From Alphaproteobacteria bacterium (GTDB lineage: Bacteria > Pseudomonadota > Alphaproteobacteria > UBA8366), in NCBI GenBank assembly GCA_029861675.1, contig JAOTYV010000126.1, positions 1 to 12,248 on the forward strand: DNA of 12,248 nt. The letters run 5' to 3'. A program made the translations under genes and the position numbers. The notes beneath the pieces are model-generated. The model did no database searches and was not told where the DNA came from. It was given only the letters and a program-made list of their open reading frames with translations. Position 1 is the stretch's first letter. Each line of letters opens with the position of its first letter. This document shows, piece by piece, positions 1 through 6,630 of this stretch.

Positions 1-1
1 G

Positions 2-691
2 TTAACGCTGCATGCTCACCATGACATGCATGCGTTCGTGGATTATCTCGGCCGACAGGAAGAGACACACGGCATTCCGACCAGTCATGACCCTCGCTAC
101 TGCTACATGCACCCCGGCAATAGTTTTTGGATTTATGTACGGCATACGGCAACAGGTGACATCGTCGCATGCCACGCTCAACGGCTGATCGTCACCAGTG
201 ACTTTGTCGAAGAATGCATGGCGCAAATACTCTTCGAAAACCTGGCGCCCAACCTGGACACCGAGCCGCTGGGCATCGATGACTCCGATGATATTCGTTT
301 ATCCGGCCGTATCGTGTTTGGTGGTGGAACCTACATCCGCCCAGACTGGCGCGGGGCGGGACTGCTGATATTCAACCGGGCTTCGCGGACGATCGCTCTG
401 AGGCATTTCAGGGCGGACTATCTCTGCGGAATGCAGATGAACACCGCACGTCGCAAGACCTTGGCGCTGACCGGCTTTGAATTCGCGCACGTCAAGCCAT
501 TCATCAAAGGCGGCCTTCCGCACAAACCTCAGGCAGATGATGTCCAAGTCTCTTGGTCTAGCCGCGCGGAGTGGATGGAGACGATCCGACGGGAGTTGGC
601 GAATCAAGATGCCGCGACACACACGCCAAGGCAGAAACACGGCCAGAACGGTCCGTTAGGGGAAGCAGCAGCCGCAGGTATTCGCGCTTGA
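2..691 (+). CDS. GNAT-like acyltransferase, 5' end probably outside window
   Basis: The frame is open to the left window edge. The first ATG is at 26 but has no Shine-Dalgarno sequence in front, so the true start may lie upstream. Counting from that ATG (221 aa), residues 100-113 hold a glycine-rich stretch followed by R-P-D-W-R-G-A-G-L, which resembles the acetyl-CoA pyrophosphate-binding motif A (R/Q-x-x-G-x-G/A) of GNAT enzymes. The preceding hydrophobic strand (S-G-R-I-V-F) and the following helix fit the fold. GNAT enzymes move an acyl group from acyl-CoA to an amine; the substrate here is unknown. The last ~45 codons lie antisense to the 3' end of the convergent PAS_5-like gene, and the Gln/Ala/Gly-rich tail after about residue 195 looks non-conserved. 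The family call rests on one motif, so it is moderate; the reading frame itself looks real. Confidence 0.6.
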   Translation, partial: LTLHAHHDMHAFVDYLGRQEETHGIPTSHDPRYCYMHPGNSFWIYVRHTATGDIVACHAQRLIVTSDFVEECMAQILFENLAPNLDTEPLGIDDSDDIRLSGRIVFGGGTYIRPDWRGAGLLIFNRASRTIALRHFRADYLCGMQMNTARRKTLALTGFEFAHVKPFIKGGLPHKPQADDVQVSWSSRAEWMETIRRELANQDAATHTPRQKHGQNGPLGEAAAAGIRA

Positions 692-1118
692 AGCCTTTCA
701 AGTCATGCGAAATATGGTGCCCAAACGGTTCTGCCGCCATCTTGCAGGAATAGTATTCGTTGCTGCAAAATCGAATGATGTCCGGATAAGGAAACTCAGC
801 TAACGGTTTTTCCTCCATCCATCGAAAATAAACATCGCGCTTAACCGAGAACCGGTAGTGATACGGGCTTTCCGGCGTGACATCGATCAGTGAGATTGCC
901 CCGGTGTTGATCGGAGCCAGATTGAAGTCTTTTTGGCTGGTACGACCGTTGCGGTGCTCTATTTGCCAATAACTGAACGCTTTTTGGATTGCACTTTTCG
1001 AACGACCCACCTGTTCGCCGATTTGCTCGATTGCAAGCAGCGTGTCGACGGGCATCTGCTGACGCTTTTGCCAACCTTCATCGCCCATTTGTGTCATCGT
1101 GAAAGCGCGCAGGGTCAT
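558..1118 (-). CDS. PAS_5-like sensory domain protein (second of tandem pair)
   Basis: 186 aa and likely cytoplasmic. Residues 51-95 carry the pattern W-x6-N-G-R ... D-F-N-L-x-P-I ... I-S-L-I-D-V ... Y-H-Y-R-F. Residues 147-171 read Y-L-R-L-L-L-P-L-x-x-x-x-G-R-V-x-A-L. Both resemble the PAS_5 (formerly DUF1457) family common in Rhodospirillales, whose role is mostly unknown. Residues 20-50 look like a helical lead-in (Q-V-G-R-S-K-S-A-I-Q-K-A), faintly helix-turn-helix-like, but I do not claim DNA binding. The ATG overlaps the stop of the upstream paralogue in an ATGA (1115-1118), which implies translational coupling. Met8 and Met11 are alternative starts. There is no kinase, cyclase or methyl-acceptor output domain. 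The 3' end overlaps the convergent GNAT-like gene by 134 bases, and that part encodes the conserved core of this protein. Confidence 0.72.
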   Translation of the reverse strand: MTLRAFTMTQMGDEGWQKRQQMPVDTLLAIEQIGEQVGRSKSAIQKAFSYWQIEHRNGRTSQKDFNLAPINTGAISLIDVTPESPYHYRFSVKRDVYFRWMEEKPLAEFPYPDIIRFCSNEYYSCKMAAEPFGHHISHDLKGFKREYLRLLLPLTDRSGRVSALACVSRHLDSPTPVGSSPSTPRG

Positions 1119-1609
1119 GCCATTTCCATCTCTAAGTATTCCGGCTCGACCGTACCGAACTGCCGTGTGGCGGTATAAATCTGTTCGACCTTTCCATCAT
1201 CATCGATTACCGGAAGCAGGATTCTCCGAAAGCACATCTCAAACCGCTCCATCCTGTGGATCACCTGTTGGTAGAGCGGCTTGCACGTTTCCTTGACCAG
1301 CAACAAATCGTCCATGGTCTGACGCTGAATGAGCTCGCTCTCCATTTCGCGCAGAGGGAGGATCTGAAGGGAAACATCGGTTGATGTATAGACGAAGTCT
1401 ATCGGAAGTTGCTTGGACACCAGAAAACACGCCGTATTGACGCTGCGTGGTTGGAACTTGTTCGTGTGAGGCGGCGAACCGAGCTTTCTCCATTGAGCGT
1501 AGAGAATGCCAACATCGGTATTATTCTCTACCTGCTGCACCAGTTCGATAGGATATCGGGTGATTTCGATGAACTCTTTACCAGAAGTCGAATATATCTG
1601 TACGTCCAC
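1115..1609 (-). CDS. PAS_5-like sensory domain protein (first of tandem pair)
   Basis: 164 aa. The start is a GTG at 1609, fixed by a strong Shine-Dalgarno (GGGAGGG on the minus strand, plus-strand 1614-1620) four bases upstream. Residues 37-54 (Y-A-Q-W-R-K-L-G-S-P-P ... F-Q-P) and 127-151 (F-R-R-I-L-L-P-V-x-D-D-D-G-K-V-E-Q-I) match the same pattern as the next gene, including the aromatic/Arg-x-L-L-P-hydrophobic strand. The two are therefore probably diverged paralogues. By family it would be a stand-alone PAS-type sensor or protein-interaction module. No ligand-binding residues can be assigned. It forms a two-gene operon with the following gene by a four-base stop/start overlap. The GC content looks lower than in the genes right of 2.9 kb. 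Confidence 0.72.
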   Translation of the reverse strand: MDVQIYSTSGKEFIEITRYPIELVQQVENNTDVGILYAQWRKLGSPPHTNKFQPRSVNTACFLVSKQLPIDFVYTSTDVSLQILPLREMESELIQRQTMDDLLLVKETCKPLYQQVIHRMERFEMCFRRILLPVIDDDGKVEQIYTATRQFGTVEPEYLEMEMA

Positions 1610-1691
1610 TTCTCCCTCCCAATTTTTTTCCTGTCAATCCTGACATACTAGTGGAGCAGATCGCAAGGATGCCGGAAGTCAATACGACAGC

Positions 1692-1916
1692 ATGTCTGCC
1701 ACTATGGGAATCAAAGATATTTTGGGGTTTGGCGGCGGTCCTGCAAATTATCGGCCCGGCTTTACTGGATGAATGTTCGTTTCCGACTTTCTGAATCAAC
1801 GCCAGAAGTCTGACATCGAATTTTGGCAAAGCGCAGGCGTCATTTTGGGAATATCAACGTTGCCGATTGTTTTGCAGTTGCGGATTAAGGATGCCGCAGT
1901 CGCAGTTTCGCCCTGA
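1692..1916 (+). pseudogene. possible small gene remnant split by an in-frame TGA
   Basis: The 342-base gap 1610-1951 has no confident gene. It does contain one plus-strand frame whose two halves both look protein-like. 1692-1769 encodes 26 residues (M-S-A-T-M-G-I-K-D-I-L-G-F-G-G-G ...), then TGA at 1770-1772, then 47 residues from ATG 1773 to the stop at 1914-1916. The second half has a hydrophobic segment (about residues 21-35: A-G-V-I-L-G-I-S-T-L-P-I-V-L) after a charged, Trp-containing region (S-D-I-E-F-W). A TGG-to-TGA change would explain the split. No good Shine-Dalgarno precedes 1692 or 1704, and the one before 1773 is weak, so this may be chance. A hairpin follows the TGA (about 1785-1810, one bulge), but its loop lacks an early G, so I do not call it a SECIS. 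A perfect palindrome TACCCGGGTA lies at 1930-1939. Confidence 0.25.
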
Positions 1917-1951
1917 GCCTTGCTGGAAATACCCGGGTACAAATTCAATGT

Positions 1952-2884
1952 CTAAGTGGAACTGCCATTCGGGGCACCTGCTTTGGCCGCCTCCTGATGG
2001 GCGATATAGAAGGTAGCGGCGACAATTAGGATGGCGCCGCTCACCGTCTGGATCGATGGGATTTCGTCAAAAAATAGTACCCCTGCGAGACCGGCAAAGA
2101 GCAATCGTGAATAGTCGAAGGGCATTACCGCTGTGGCATCGCCGACACGCAGGCCGTGTATCAGGCAGGCATGTCCCGCACTTAATCCAATGCCAATGAC
2201 TGCAAGCAGTGACATTTCGTAAATGTCGGGGGTTCGCCAGATGAAAACAGTCGGCAGTGAAACAACGATCGTCGAAATTGCCATTCCCCAAAACAAGATC
2301 GTCAGCGATTCGTCCTCCAATGTCATACGTTTTGTGAGAACGATATTTATCGCCACGATTACCGCATTGACGAGAGCGGCGGCGGTTCCCAGGTCCAATT
2401 TGGTCGACGGATCAACAATTATCCAGACGCCGACAAAACCGATTGCGGTGGCCGTCCCTCGCTGCCAACTTGGTTTTTCCTTAAGAAAAATAACGGCCAG
2501 CAGGATTAGCCAAAGTATGCGCGAGAAGCTTATGCCCGTGACGCTAGCGAGTGGAATGCGTGTCAACGCGTAAATTATCGTAATGAGGGCAAGGGACCCT
2601 GTGAGTCCCCGGATGATCTGCAAGTCGAGGCGCTTCGGCCGAAGCACTGTTTTCCACCCCATGAAATGAACAAAGGGGAGGAGAACAGCGACACCAAACG
2701 CACTGCGAAAGAATGCGATTTCAATAGCATCGATGGTCGTGCCGACGACTTTTATCAAAGCCGTCATCGCGGTGAATATCAGGGCGCTCGACAATATCCA
2801 GGTTGCGCCACGGACGTTCGGCGCGATTCGTGTCCATCTTCGCGGCGCGGAGAGAGCATATTTCCTATTGTCGCTTCGCCGCAT
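1952..2884 (-). CDS. EamA/DMT-superfamily transporter
   Basis: 310 aa, the usual length for a ten-helix drug/metabolite transporter. Hydrophobic segments begin near residue 28 (A-T-W-I-L-S-S-A-L-I-F-T) and repeat to about residue 298, arranged as two EamA repeats (roughly 28-155 and 165-300). The family signs are visible: a charged start to TM3 after an F-F-R-S-A-F-G segment, and a V-x-F-L-K-E-K-P motif at the end of the first repeat with its counterpart F-F-D-E-I-P near the end of the second. It is an inner-membrane exporter or permease of small metabolites; members move amino acids, purines or other compounds and the substrate cannot be inferred. ATG at 2884 is preceded by GGGAG with about eight bases spacing. 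It follows the aldo/keto reductase on the same strand after a short gap and could be co-transcribed with it. No clear terminator is seen after its stop. Confidence 0.9.
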   Translation of the reverse strand: MRRSDNRKYALSAPRRWTRIAPNVRGATWILSSALIFTAMTALIKVVGTTIDAIEIAFFRSAFGVAVLLPFVHFMGWKTVLRPKRLDLQIIRGLTGSLALITIIYALTRIPLASVTGISFSRILWLILLAVIFLKEKPSWQRGTATAIGFVGVWIIVDPSTKLDLGTAAALVNAVIVAINIVLTKRMTLEDESLTILFWGMAISTIVVSLPTVFIWRTPDIYEMSLLAVIGIGLSAGHACLIHGLRVGDATAVMPFDYSRLLFAGLAGVLFFDEIPSIQTVSGAILIVAATFYIAHQEAAKAGAPNGSST

Positions 2885-2920
2885 CGCACCGCTCCCAACT
2901 ATCGCCTATACGGCCACCTC

Positions 2921-3916
2921 TCAGGACGGCTCCTCGGCAAATCCGGTCTGGATGGTTTTGATTTCCGCCAGCGCCTCTTTCGATAGCGGCCCCTTTTCGA
3001 CCGCGGCCGTCGCCTGCTGCAATTCGTCGAGCGTCGCGATGCCGATCTCGGCGGTTGCAACCGCCGGATTCGAGATCACGTACCGGACCGCCAATTCCGG
3101 CAGGCTTGCGGCATGGCCCGCCGCGACGACCGGTTCGAAGCGCAGGGCCCGGTTCACATCCGTCGCATAGTCGGGGCTCGATCCGATCGGCGTGACGCGC
3201 TGCAATCCCAAGGGATGGCGCGCCTCGCTTCCGGACAGCGTGCCGCCGGCCAGAACCCGCACGCCGATCGATCCGACACCATGCCGCTTTGCCGCGAGCA
3301 GAAGCTGACGGTAGTCCTGTGCGGGATAGCCGGGCGGAATGGCTTCGCCCGCCGACGGAACGAGCATGTTGTAAAAGATTTGTGCGCTATCGAAGCTCCC
3401 GGATTCGAGCAGCTTGTGGAGCGCGTCCGTGCCGCCCTTGGCGGTGAAGCCGAGGTAGCGGGTTTTGCCTTCGTCGCGCAGTTTCGTGAAGGCGGGGACG
3501 ATGTCGTTGAGCACCTGATCGGCGGTCAGGTTTCCGCGGTCGCTCGGCGCCTCCAGCGTATTGTGGAGTTGAAAGATATCGACGCGGTCCTGCTGCAATC
3601 GGGTCAGGCTGGCTTCGAGGGAGGCCCGGCTCGCGCCGGCGAGATCGCCATGGTCCGCTTCGGTCACGCCGACCTTGGTGCTGACGACGATGCCGTCGCG
3701 GTTGCGGCCGAGCGCCCGGCCGAGATTGGTTTCCGAGGCGGTATTGCCGTAGGACGGCGCGGTGTCGAAATGATTGATCCCGTTGTCCCGCGCCCAGGCA
3801 ACGGCGCGGTCCTGGTCGGCCGCGCTGCCCGCCGTCATCAGCCCGCCGACCGCACCACACCCGAACGTCAACCGAGAAACATCGAGATCCATGCGGCCGA
3901 ACCGATTCTTTTCCAT
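2921..3916 (-). CDS. aldo/keto reductase
   Basis: An NADPH-dependent carbonyl reductase-type enzyme with a TIM-barrel fold, probably cytosolic. Numbered from the upstream ATG at 3925, the catalytic tetrad is visible: Asp54 and Tyr59 in F-D-T-A-P-S-Y-G, Lys84 in S-T-K-V-G, and His121 in F-Q-L-H-N. The N-terminal strand (F-G-R-M-D-L-D-V-S-R-L-T-F-G) and the C-terminal R-Y-V-I-S-N-P-A-V-A-T region fit the family, and ~330 residues is normal. I prefer ATG 3916 because AAAGGA sits eight bases before it, whereas the same purine run abuts the ATG at 3925; the difference is three residues. It resembles the L-fucose/D-threo-aldose-type subgroup by length and motif style, but the substrate is not assignable. 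The transporter gene follows 36 bases downstream on the same strand. Confidence 0.92.
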   Translation of the reverse strand: MEKNRFGRMDLDVSRLTFGCGAVGGLMTAGSAADQDRAVAWARDNGINHFDTAPSYGNTASETNLGRALGRNRDGIVVSTKVGVTEADHGDLAGASRASLEASLTRLQQDRVDIFQLHNTLEAPSDRGNLTADQVLNDIVPAFTKLRDEGKTRYLGFTAKGGTDALHKLLESGSFDSAQIFYNMLVPSAGEAIPPGYPAQDYRQLLLAAKRHGVGSIGVRVLAGGTLSGSEARHPLGLQRVTPIGSSPDYATDVNRALRFEPVVAAGHAASLPELAVRYVISNPAVATAEIGIATLDELQQATAAVEKGPLSKEALAEIKTIQTGFAEEPS

Positions 3917-4077
3917 GAATGCCATCCTTTGAATTGCTGTCAGTCCTTACCGCCTGTCTTAGCGTGCCAAGGGGCCATTGGCGCCAGCCCGGGTCACCAA
4001 CCGTATAGGAAACGCGCAATGTTGGGCACCGCATTGCCGGTCATGATGCAAGTTCCGGGATCAACCCTTTGCCCCGC

Positions 4078-4105
4078 TTGACGCGGCTCCGCCGAAAACT
4101 AGGAT
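4078..4105 (+). promoter_or_regulatory. candidate sigma-70 promoter for selC
   Basis: TTGACG (4078-4083) and TAGGAT (4100-4105) are separated by 16 bases. They match the -35 and -10 consensus at five and four of six positions. A start site about seven bases beyond the -10 would fall right at the 5' end of the selenocysteine tRNA (4113), as expected for a bacterial tRNA gene. Both boxes were found by eye. Confidence 0.5.
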
Positions 4106-4112
4106 CGGCGGC

Positions 4113-4207
4113 GGAGGAGTATCGGGGCCGGTGTCTCGCGCGGTCTTCAAAACCGTTGAGGGGCGTACAACGTTCTTGGTGGGTTCGACTCCCACACTCT
4201 TCCGCCA
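4113..4207 (+). tRNA. selC: tRNA-Sec (anticodon UCA)
   Basis: The whole unusual tRNA-Sec fold can be drawn. The acceptor stem has 8 bp (4113-4120 with 4196-4203, one G-U). The D stem has 6 bp (4123-4128 with 4133-4138, two G-U) and a 4-base loop CGGT. The anticodon loop is CTTCAAA with TCA at 4147-4149. The long variable arm spans 4159-4177 with a 3-base loop. The T arm is 4179-4195 with loop TTCGACT, followed by discriminator G4204 and an encoded CCA (4205-4207). The 8+5 acceptor/T stack, six-pair D stem with tetraloop, G discriminator and 95-base length match the bacterial pattern known from E. coli selC. It is charged with Ser, converted to Sec by SelA, and delivered to UGA by SelB. No terminator follows, and the next gene starts 35 bases downstream, so read-through is likely. 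Confidence 0.97.
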
Positions 4208-4242
4208 AATCCTCCGTCCGACCCGCCAGCCAGGATACCGCC

Positions 4243-4800
4243 ATGGCCCGCATGCCCTATCCCGACCTCGACGCCTTGCCCGAGGACGTCCGCAGCTTCG
4301 CCGCCCGCATTCATCCGATGCTCAACGTCTACCGGATGATGGCCCATGCGGAGACCTCGCTGTACGGCTTCATGAAATTCGGCAATGCGCTGCTGTTCAA
4401 GGCCGATCTGGACCCGGTGCTGCGCGAGCTGGTGATCCTCCGGGTCGGCTATCTGTGCGAGGCCACCTACGAGGTGCATCAGCACAAGCTGGTCGCGGCC
4501 CATGTCGGCGTGACGGACGATCAGATCGCGGCGGTCGCCGATGACATTGAGAATTCGGCTTTTTCGGATCTGGAGCAGCGGGTGCTGCGTTTCACCGACG
4601 AGGTGGTGCACGAGGTCAAGGCGAGCGACGCGACCTATGACGCGGTCGCCCGCGACCTCTCGAGCCGGGAAATGGCCGAACTGGTGCTGACCGTCGGCTT
4701 CTACATGATGGTGTGCCGCTTCCTGGAGAATTTCGAGGTCGAGCTGGAAGGCGACGACGCCGTCGATCCTTTCGTCAATATGCCGCCTGCCAGAAAGTGA
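4243..4800 (+). CDS. carboxymuconolactone decarboxylase (CMD/AhpD-like) family protein
   Basis: 185 aa. Start ATG 4243 has AGGA seven bases upstream; the longer open frame back to 4069 runs through selC and is not used. Residues 60-81 hold the CMD core L-R-E-L-V-I-L-R-V-G-Y-L-C-E-A-T-Y-E-V-H-Q-H. This matches the R-E-x3-L-R ... Y-E-W-x-x-H pattern of the family subset lacking the AhpD Cys-x-x-Cys; only Cys72 is present, with Glu77 and His81 as the other likely active-site residues. The all-helical remainder (H-V-G-V-T-D-D-Q-I-A-A-V, then L-T-V-G-F-Y) fits. AhpD-type members reduce peroxides and others decarboxylate lactones; with one Cys, classical AhpD chemistry is unlikely. The position between selC and the selenoprotein genes makes it a candidate member of the same functional set. 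The next gene starts 81 bases on. Confidence 0.87.
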   Translation: MARMPYPDLDALPEDVRSFAARIHPMLNVYRMMAHAETSLYGFMKFGNALLFKADLDPVLRELVILRVGYLCEATYEVHQHKLVAAHVGVTDDQIAAVADDIENSAFSDLEQRVLRFTDEVVHEVKASDATYDAVARDLSSREMAELVLTVGFYMMVCRFLENFEVELEGDDAVDPFVNMPPARK

Positions 4801-4881
4801 GCGCCGCGCAGGATCATTGTCTCGCCCGTCCTCCCTGTCGCATAGTGGCGGCTGAATTGATCATCATTCGGAGACCCATCC

Positions 4882-6003
4882 ATGGCGCGCCAGAAAACCG
4901 CTGAATCGAGCCCCGTAGAGTCGGTTGTCTCGGGCGGCGTCGATCTCGTCGAATGGTATTACGAAAAAGGGTTTTCCGACGGATTTCCCGTGGTTCCGCC
5001 GACGCCCGAAAAAGTCGCCGCGACGGTCGAGGCGCTCGGCGGCGACGCGGATTACGTCGAGGCCCGGGTGCCGCCGCGCTGGGGCAGCCTGACCCGCGAG
5101 GTGCTGGCCATCAACATGGTGATGGCGGGCTGCAAGCCGGACTACGCGCCGGTTGTGCGGGCGGCCATGCTGGCGCTGTGTTCGCCGGCGTTCAACCTGC
5201 ACGGCGTGCAGGCGACGACCCATATGGCGTCGCCGCTGCTGGTGGTGAACGGCCCGATCCGCAAGAAGCTCGAGATGAACGCGGGGCATAACGTATTCGG
5301 CTCGGGCAACCGGGCGAACGCGACGATCGGCCGGGCGATCCGCATGATCCTGCTCAATGTCGGCGGCGGCTGGCCGGGCGATCTCGACAAGAGCACCCTG
5401 GGATCGCCCGCCAAATACACCTATTGCATCGCCGAGAACGAGGAGCTTGGCCATCTCGCGCCCTATCATGTGGAGAAGGGCTTCACGGAAGACGATTCGA
5501 CCGTCTTCGTGATGCCGGCGGAGCCGCCGCACAGCGTTACCAACCACGTCGCCGACGACCCCGAGGGTATTCTCGACAGCATCGTCTCGGCGATGAGCAC
5601 GATCGCGCACAACAACGCGGTCAGCGCCGGCCACTGCGCGGTCGTCATCGGCCCGGAACATGCCGCCGTCATGGCGAAATACCAGTGGACGCGGCACGAC
5701 ATCAAAAACTATCTCTGGTATCAGGCGACCAACACTTTCGGCGACGTGGCGTTTCAGCATCGTTACGGCAAGGTCTATAACCGCAGCCTGCCGAAATGGT
5801 ACAAGCGCGACGTGGATGCGCGCATTCCCGTCGTGCCCAGCGCCGAGCATATCCATCTGTTCTGCGCCGGCGGCGAGGCCGGCCGGTTTTCCGCCTTCAT
5901 CCCCGGATGGGGCCACATGGCGAGCCCCGTGCTGCGCGAGCTGAACGGCAACGCGCCGGCTGGCGGCGGCATGGTTTGCGAGGATGGAACCTGTTATTTG
6001 TAA
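4882..6003 (+). CDS. unrecognised conserved-looking protein with C-terminal Cys-x4-Cys, upstream partner of the selenoprotein
   Basis: 373 aa, cytoplasmic by appearance (no signal peptide or membrane helix). ATG 4882 has GGAG eight bases upstream. I do not recognise a named enzyme family. Visible features are an N-terminal E-W-Y-Y-E-K-G-F-S-D-G-F-P-V-V-P-P-T-P segment (about 24-42), a Gly/Asn-rich stretch V-F-G-S-G-N-R-A-N-A-T-I-G-R (about 138-151), the run Y-T-Y-C-I-A-E-N-E-E about 40 residues later, several His residues, and the last eight residues C366-E-D-G-T-C371-Y-L. A flexible C-terminal Cys pair is typical of proteins that relay electrons to a partner's thiol or selenol. The selenoprotein starts 45 bases downstream behind its own strong ribosome site, so the two are probably one operon. 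The partnership is inferred from adjacency and the Cys tail. The complete antisense frame on the other strand is a GC-skew shadow. Confidence 0.85.
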   Translation: MARQKTAESSPVESVVSGGVDLVEWYYEKGFSDGFPVVPPTPEKVAATVEALGGDADYVEARVPPRWGSLTREVLAINMVMAGCKPDYAPVVRAAMLALCSPAFNLHGVQATTHMASPLLVVNGPIRKKLEMNAGHNVFGSGNRANATIGRAIRMILLNVGGGWPGDLDKSTLGSPAKYTYCIAENEELGHLAPYHVEKGFTEDDSTVFVMPAEPPHSVTNHVADDPEGILDSIVSAMSTIAHNNAVSAGHCAVVIGPEHAAVMAKYQWTRHDIKNYLWYQATNTFGDVAFQHRYGKVYNRSLPKWYKRDVDARIPVVPSAEHIHLFCAGGEAGRFSAFIPGWGHMASPVLRELNGNAPAGGGMVCEDGTCYL

Positions 6004-6048
6004 CCCCGATAGGGCCCGACAATCGGCTCGATCAGCCAAGGAGGAAGC

Positions 6049-6600
6049 ATGCCGCTCGATGCACCGAAAACCGGCCATGTCGTCTACGATCCGCGCGGGA
6101 TCGTCGAGACGACCGCCATCCCGCTCGGGAAGCGGGTCGCCGACCTGAACGGTCTGCGGCTCGGCATCCTGAGCAACAAGAAATGGAACGGCAACAACCT
6201 GTTGCGCAAGACCCGCGCGATCCTCGAGGACGAGATCGACTTCGCGGACGTGAAATTCTACGAGAAGGAAAGCTTCTCGAAGAACGCGGATCCGGGCCTG
6301 CTGGGCGAGATCATCGCCGACAACGACATCGTCCTGACCGCGATCGGCGACTGAGGCTCCTGCACGTCGTGCTGTATGCATGACGCCGTCAGCCTCGAAG
6401 GACAGGACCGCGCGACCGCGATCATCGTGACCACCGAATTCCTGCACGAAGCCGAAGTGCAGCGTGACGCGCTCGGCATGGCCGAGCTGGAACCGGTGGT
6501 GATCACCCATCCGCTCAGCACCCTGTCGGACGAGGAAATCGGCCAGCGCGCCGCCGACGCCGCCGAACAGGCCAAGAAGATCTGGCTCGGCAAGGCGTAG
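6049..6600 (+). CDS. UGSC-family selenoprotein (Sec encoded by in-frame TGA 6352-6354)
   Basis: Reading TGA as selenocysteine gives one 183-residue protein from ATG 6049 (strong AAGGAGG, 6038-6044) to TAG 6600. 101 residues precede Sec102. The motif is I-G-D-U-G-S-C-T-S-C-C-M-H-D: Sec102, Cys105, Cys108 and Cys109. It defines the UGSC family, reported as a selenoprotein family in marine metagenomes; other members have Cys in place of Sec. Sec sits at the end of a beta-strand-like D-I-V-L-T-A-I-G-D, like a redox centre after a Rossmann-type strand; a Rossmann-like C-terminal half continues (A-I-I-V-T-T-E-F, then L-E-P-V-V-I-T-H-P). The biochemical role is unknown; a thiol/selenol redox or reductive step is inferred. 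Automated callers would split it into 101- and 74-residue fragments. A SECIS hairpin starts at the UGA and selC lies ~2.1 kb upstream. It probably shares an operon with the preceding 373-residue protein. Confidence 0.95.
6352..6397 (+). promoter_or_regulatory. bacterial SECIS element within the selenoprotein coding region
   Basis: The RNA hairpin is recognised by SelB. The lower stem is 6353-6358 with 6391-6396 (six perfect pairs, beginning inside the UGA). A 6-by-5-base internal loop follows. The upper stem is 6365-6372 with 6378-6385 (eight pairs, one G-U). The apical loop is UGUAU (6373-6377). The loop begins 18 bases after the UGA and has G as its second base, within the known bacterial SECIS pattern and at the same distance as in E. 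coli fdhF. The same bases encode the Gly-Ser-Cys-x-x-Cys-Cys motif, so structure and protein constrain each other. Confidence 0.88.
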
Positions 6601-6630
6601 TCGCGATGTCGAAAGCGAGCGTGAATGCAG

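Noticed and set aside
1770..1810. SECIS element for the TGA at 1770
   Set aside because: The stem is bulged and short, and the nine-base loop begins with AA rather than having G in its first two positions; the flanking frame is itself uncertain.
3113..4081. A 322-residue plus-strand reading frame
   Set aside because: It is antisense to the aldo/keto reductase, whose catalytic tetrad is intact on the other strand.
4113..4207. selC as an integration site for a genomic island
   Set aside because: tRNA 3' ends are frequent integrase targets, but no integrase gene or repeated copy of the tRNA end was seen in the window.
4069..4242. N-terminal extension of the CMD-like protein
   Set aside because: The extension runs through the selenocysteine tRNA and is Arg/Ser-rich; ATG 4243 has a good Shine-Dalgarno and fits the family.
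6376..6600. A separate small gene starting at ATG 6376 after a short 101-residue gene
   Set aside because: It is in the same frame as 6049-6354, has no ribosome site of its own, and the joining TGA has a Sec motif, SECIS hairpin and selC in support. The ATG is Met110 of the selenoprotein.
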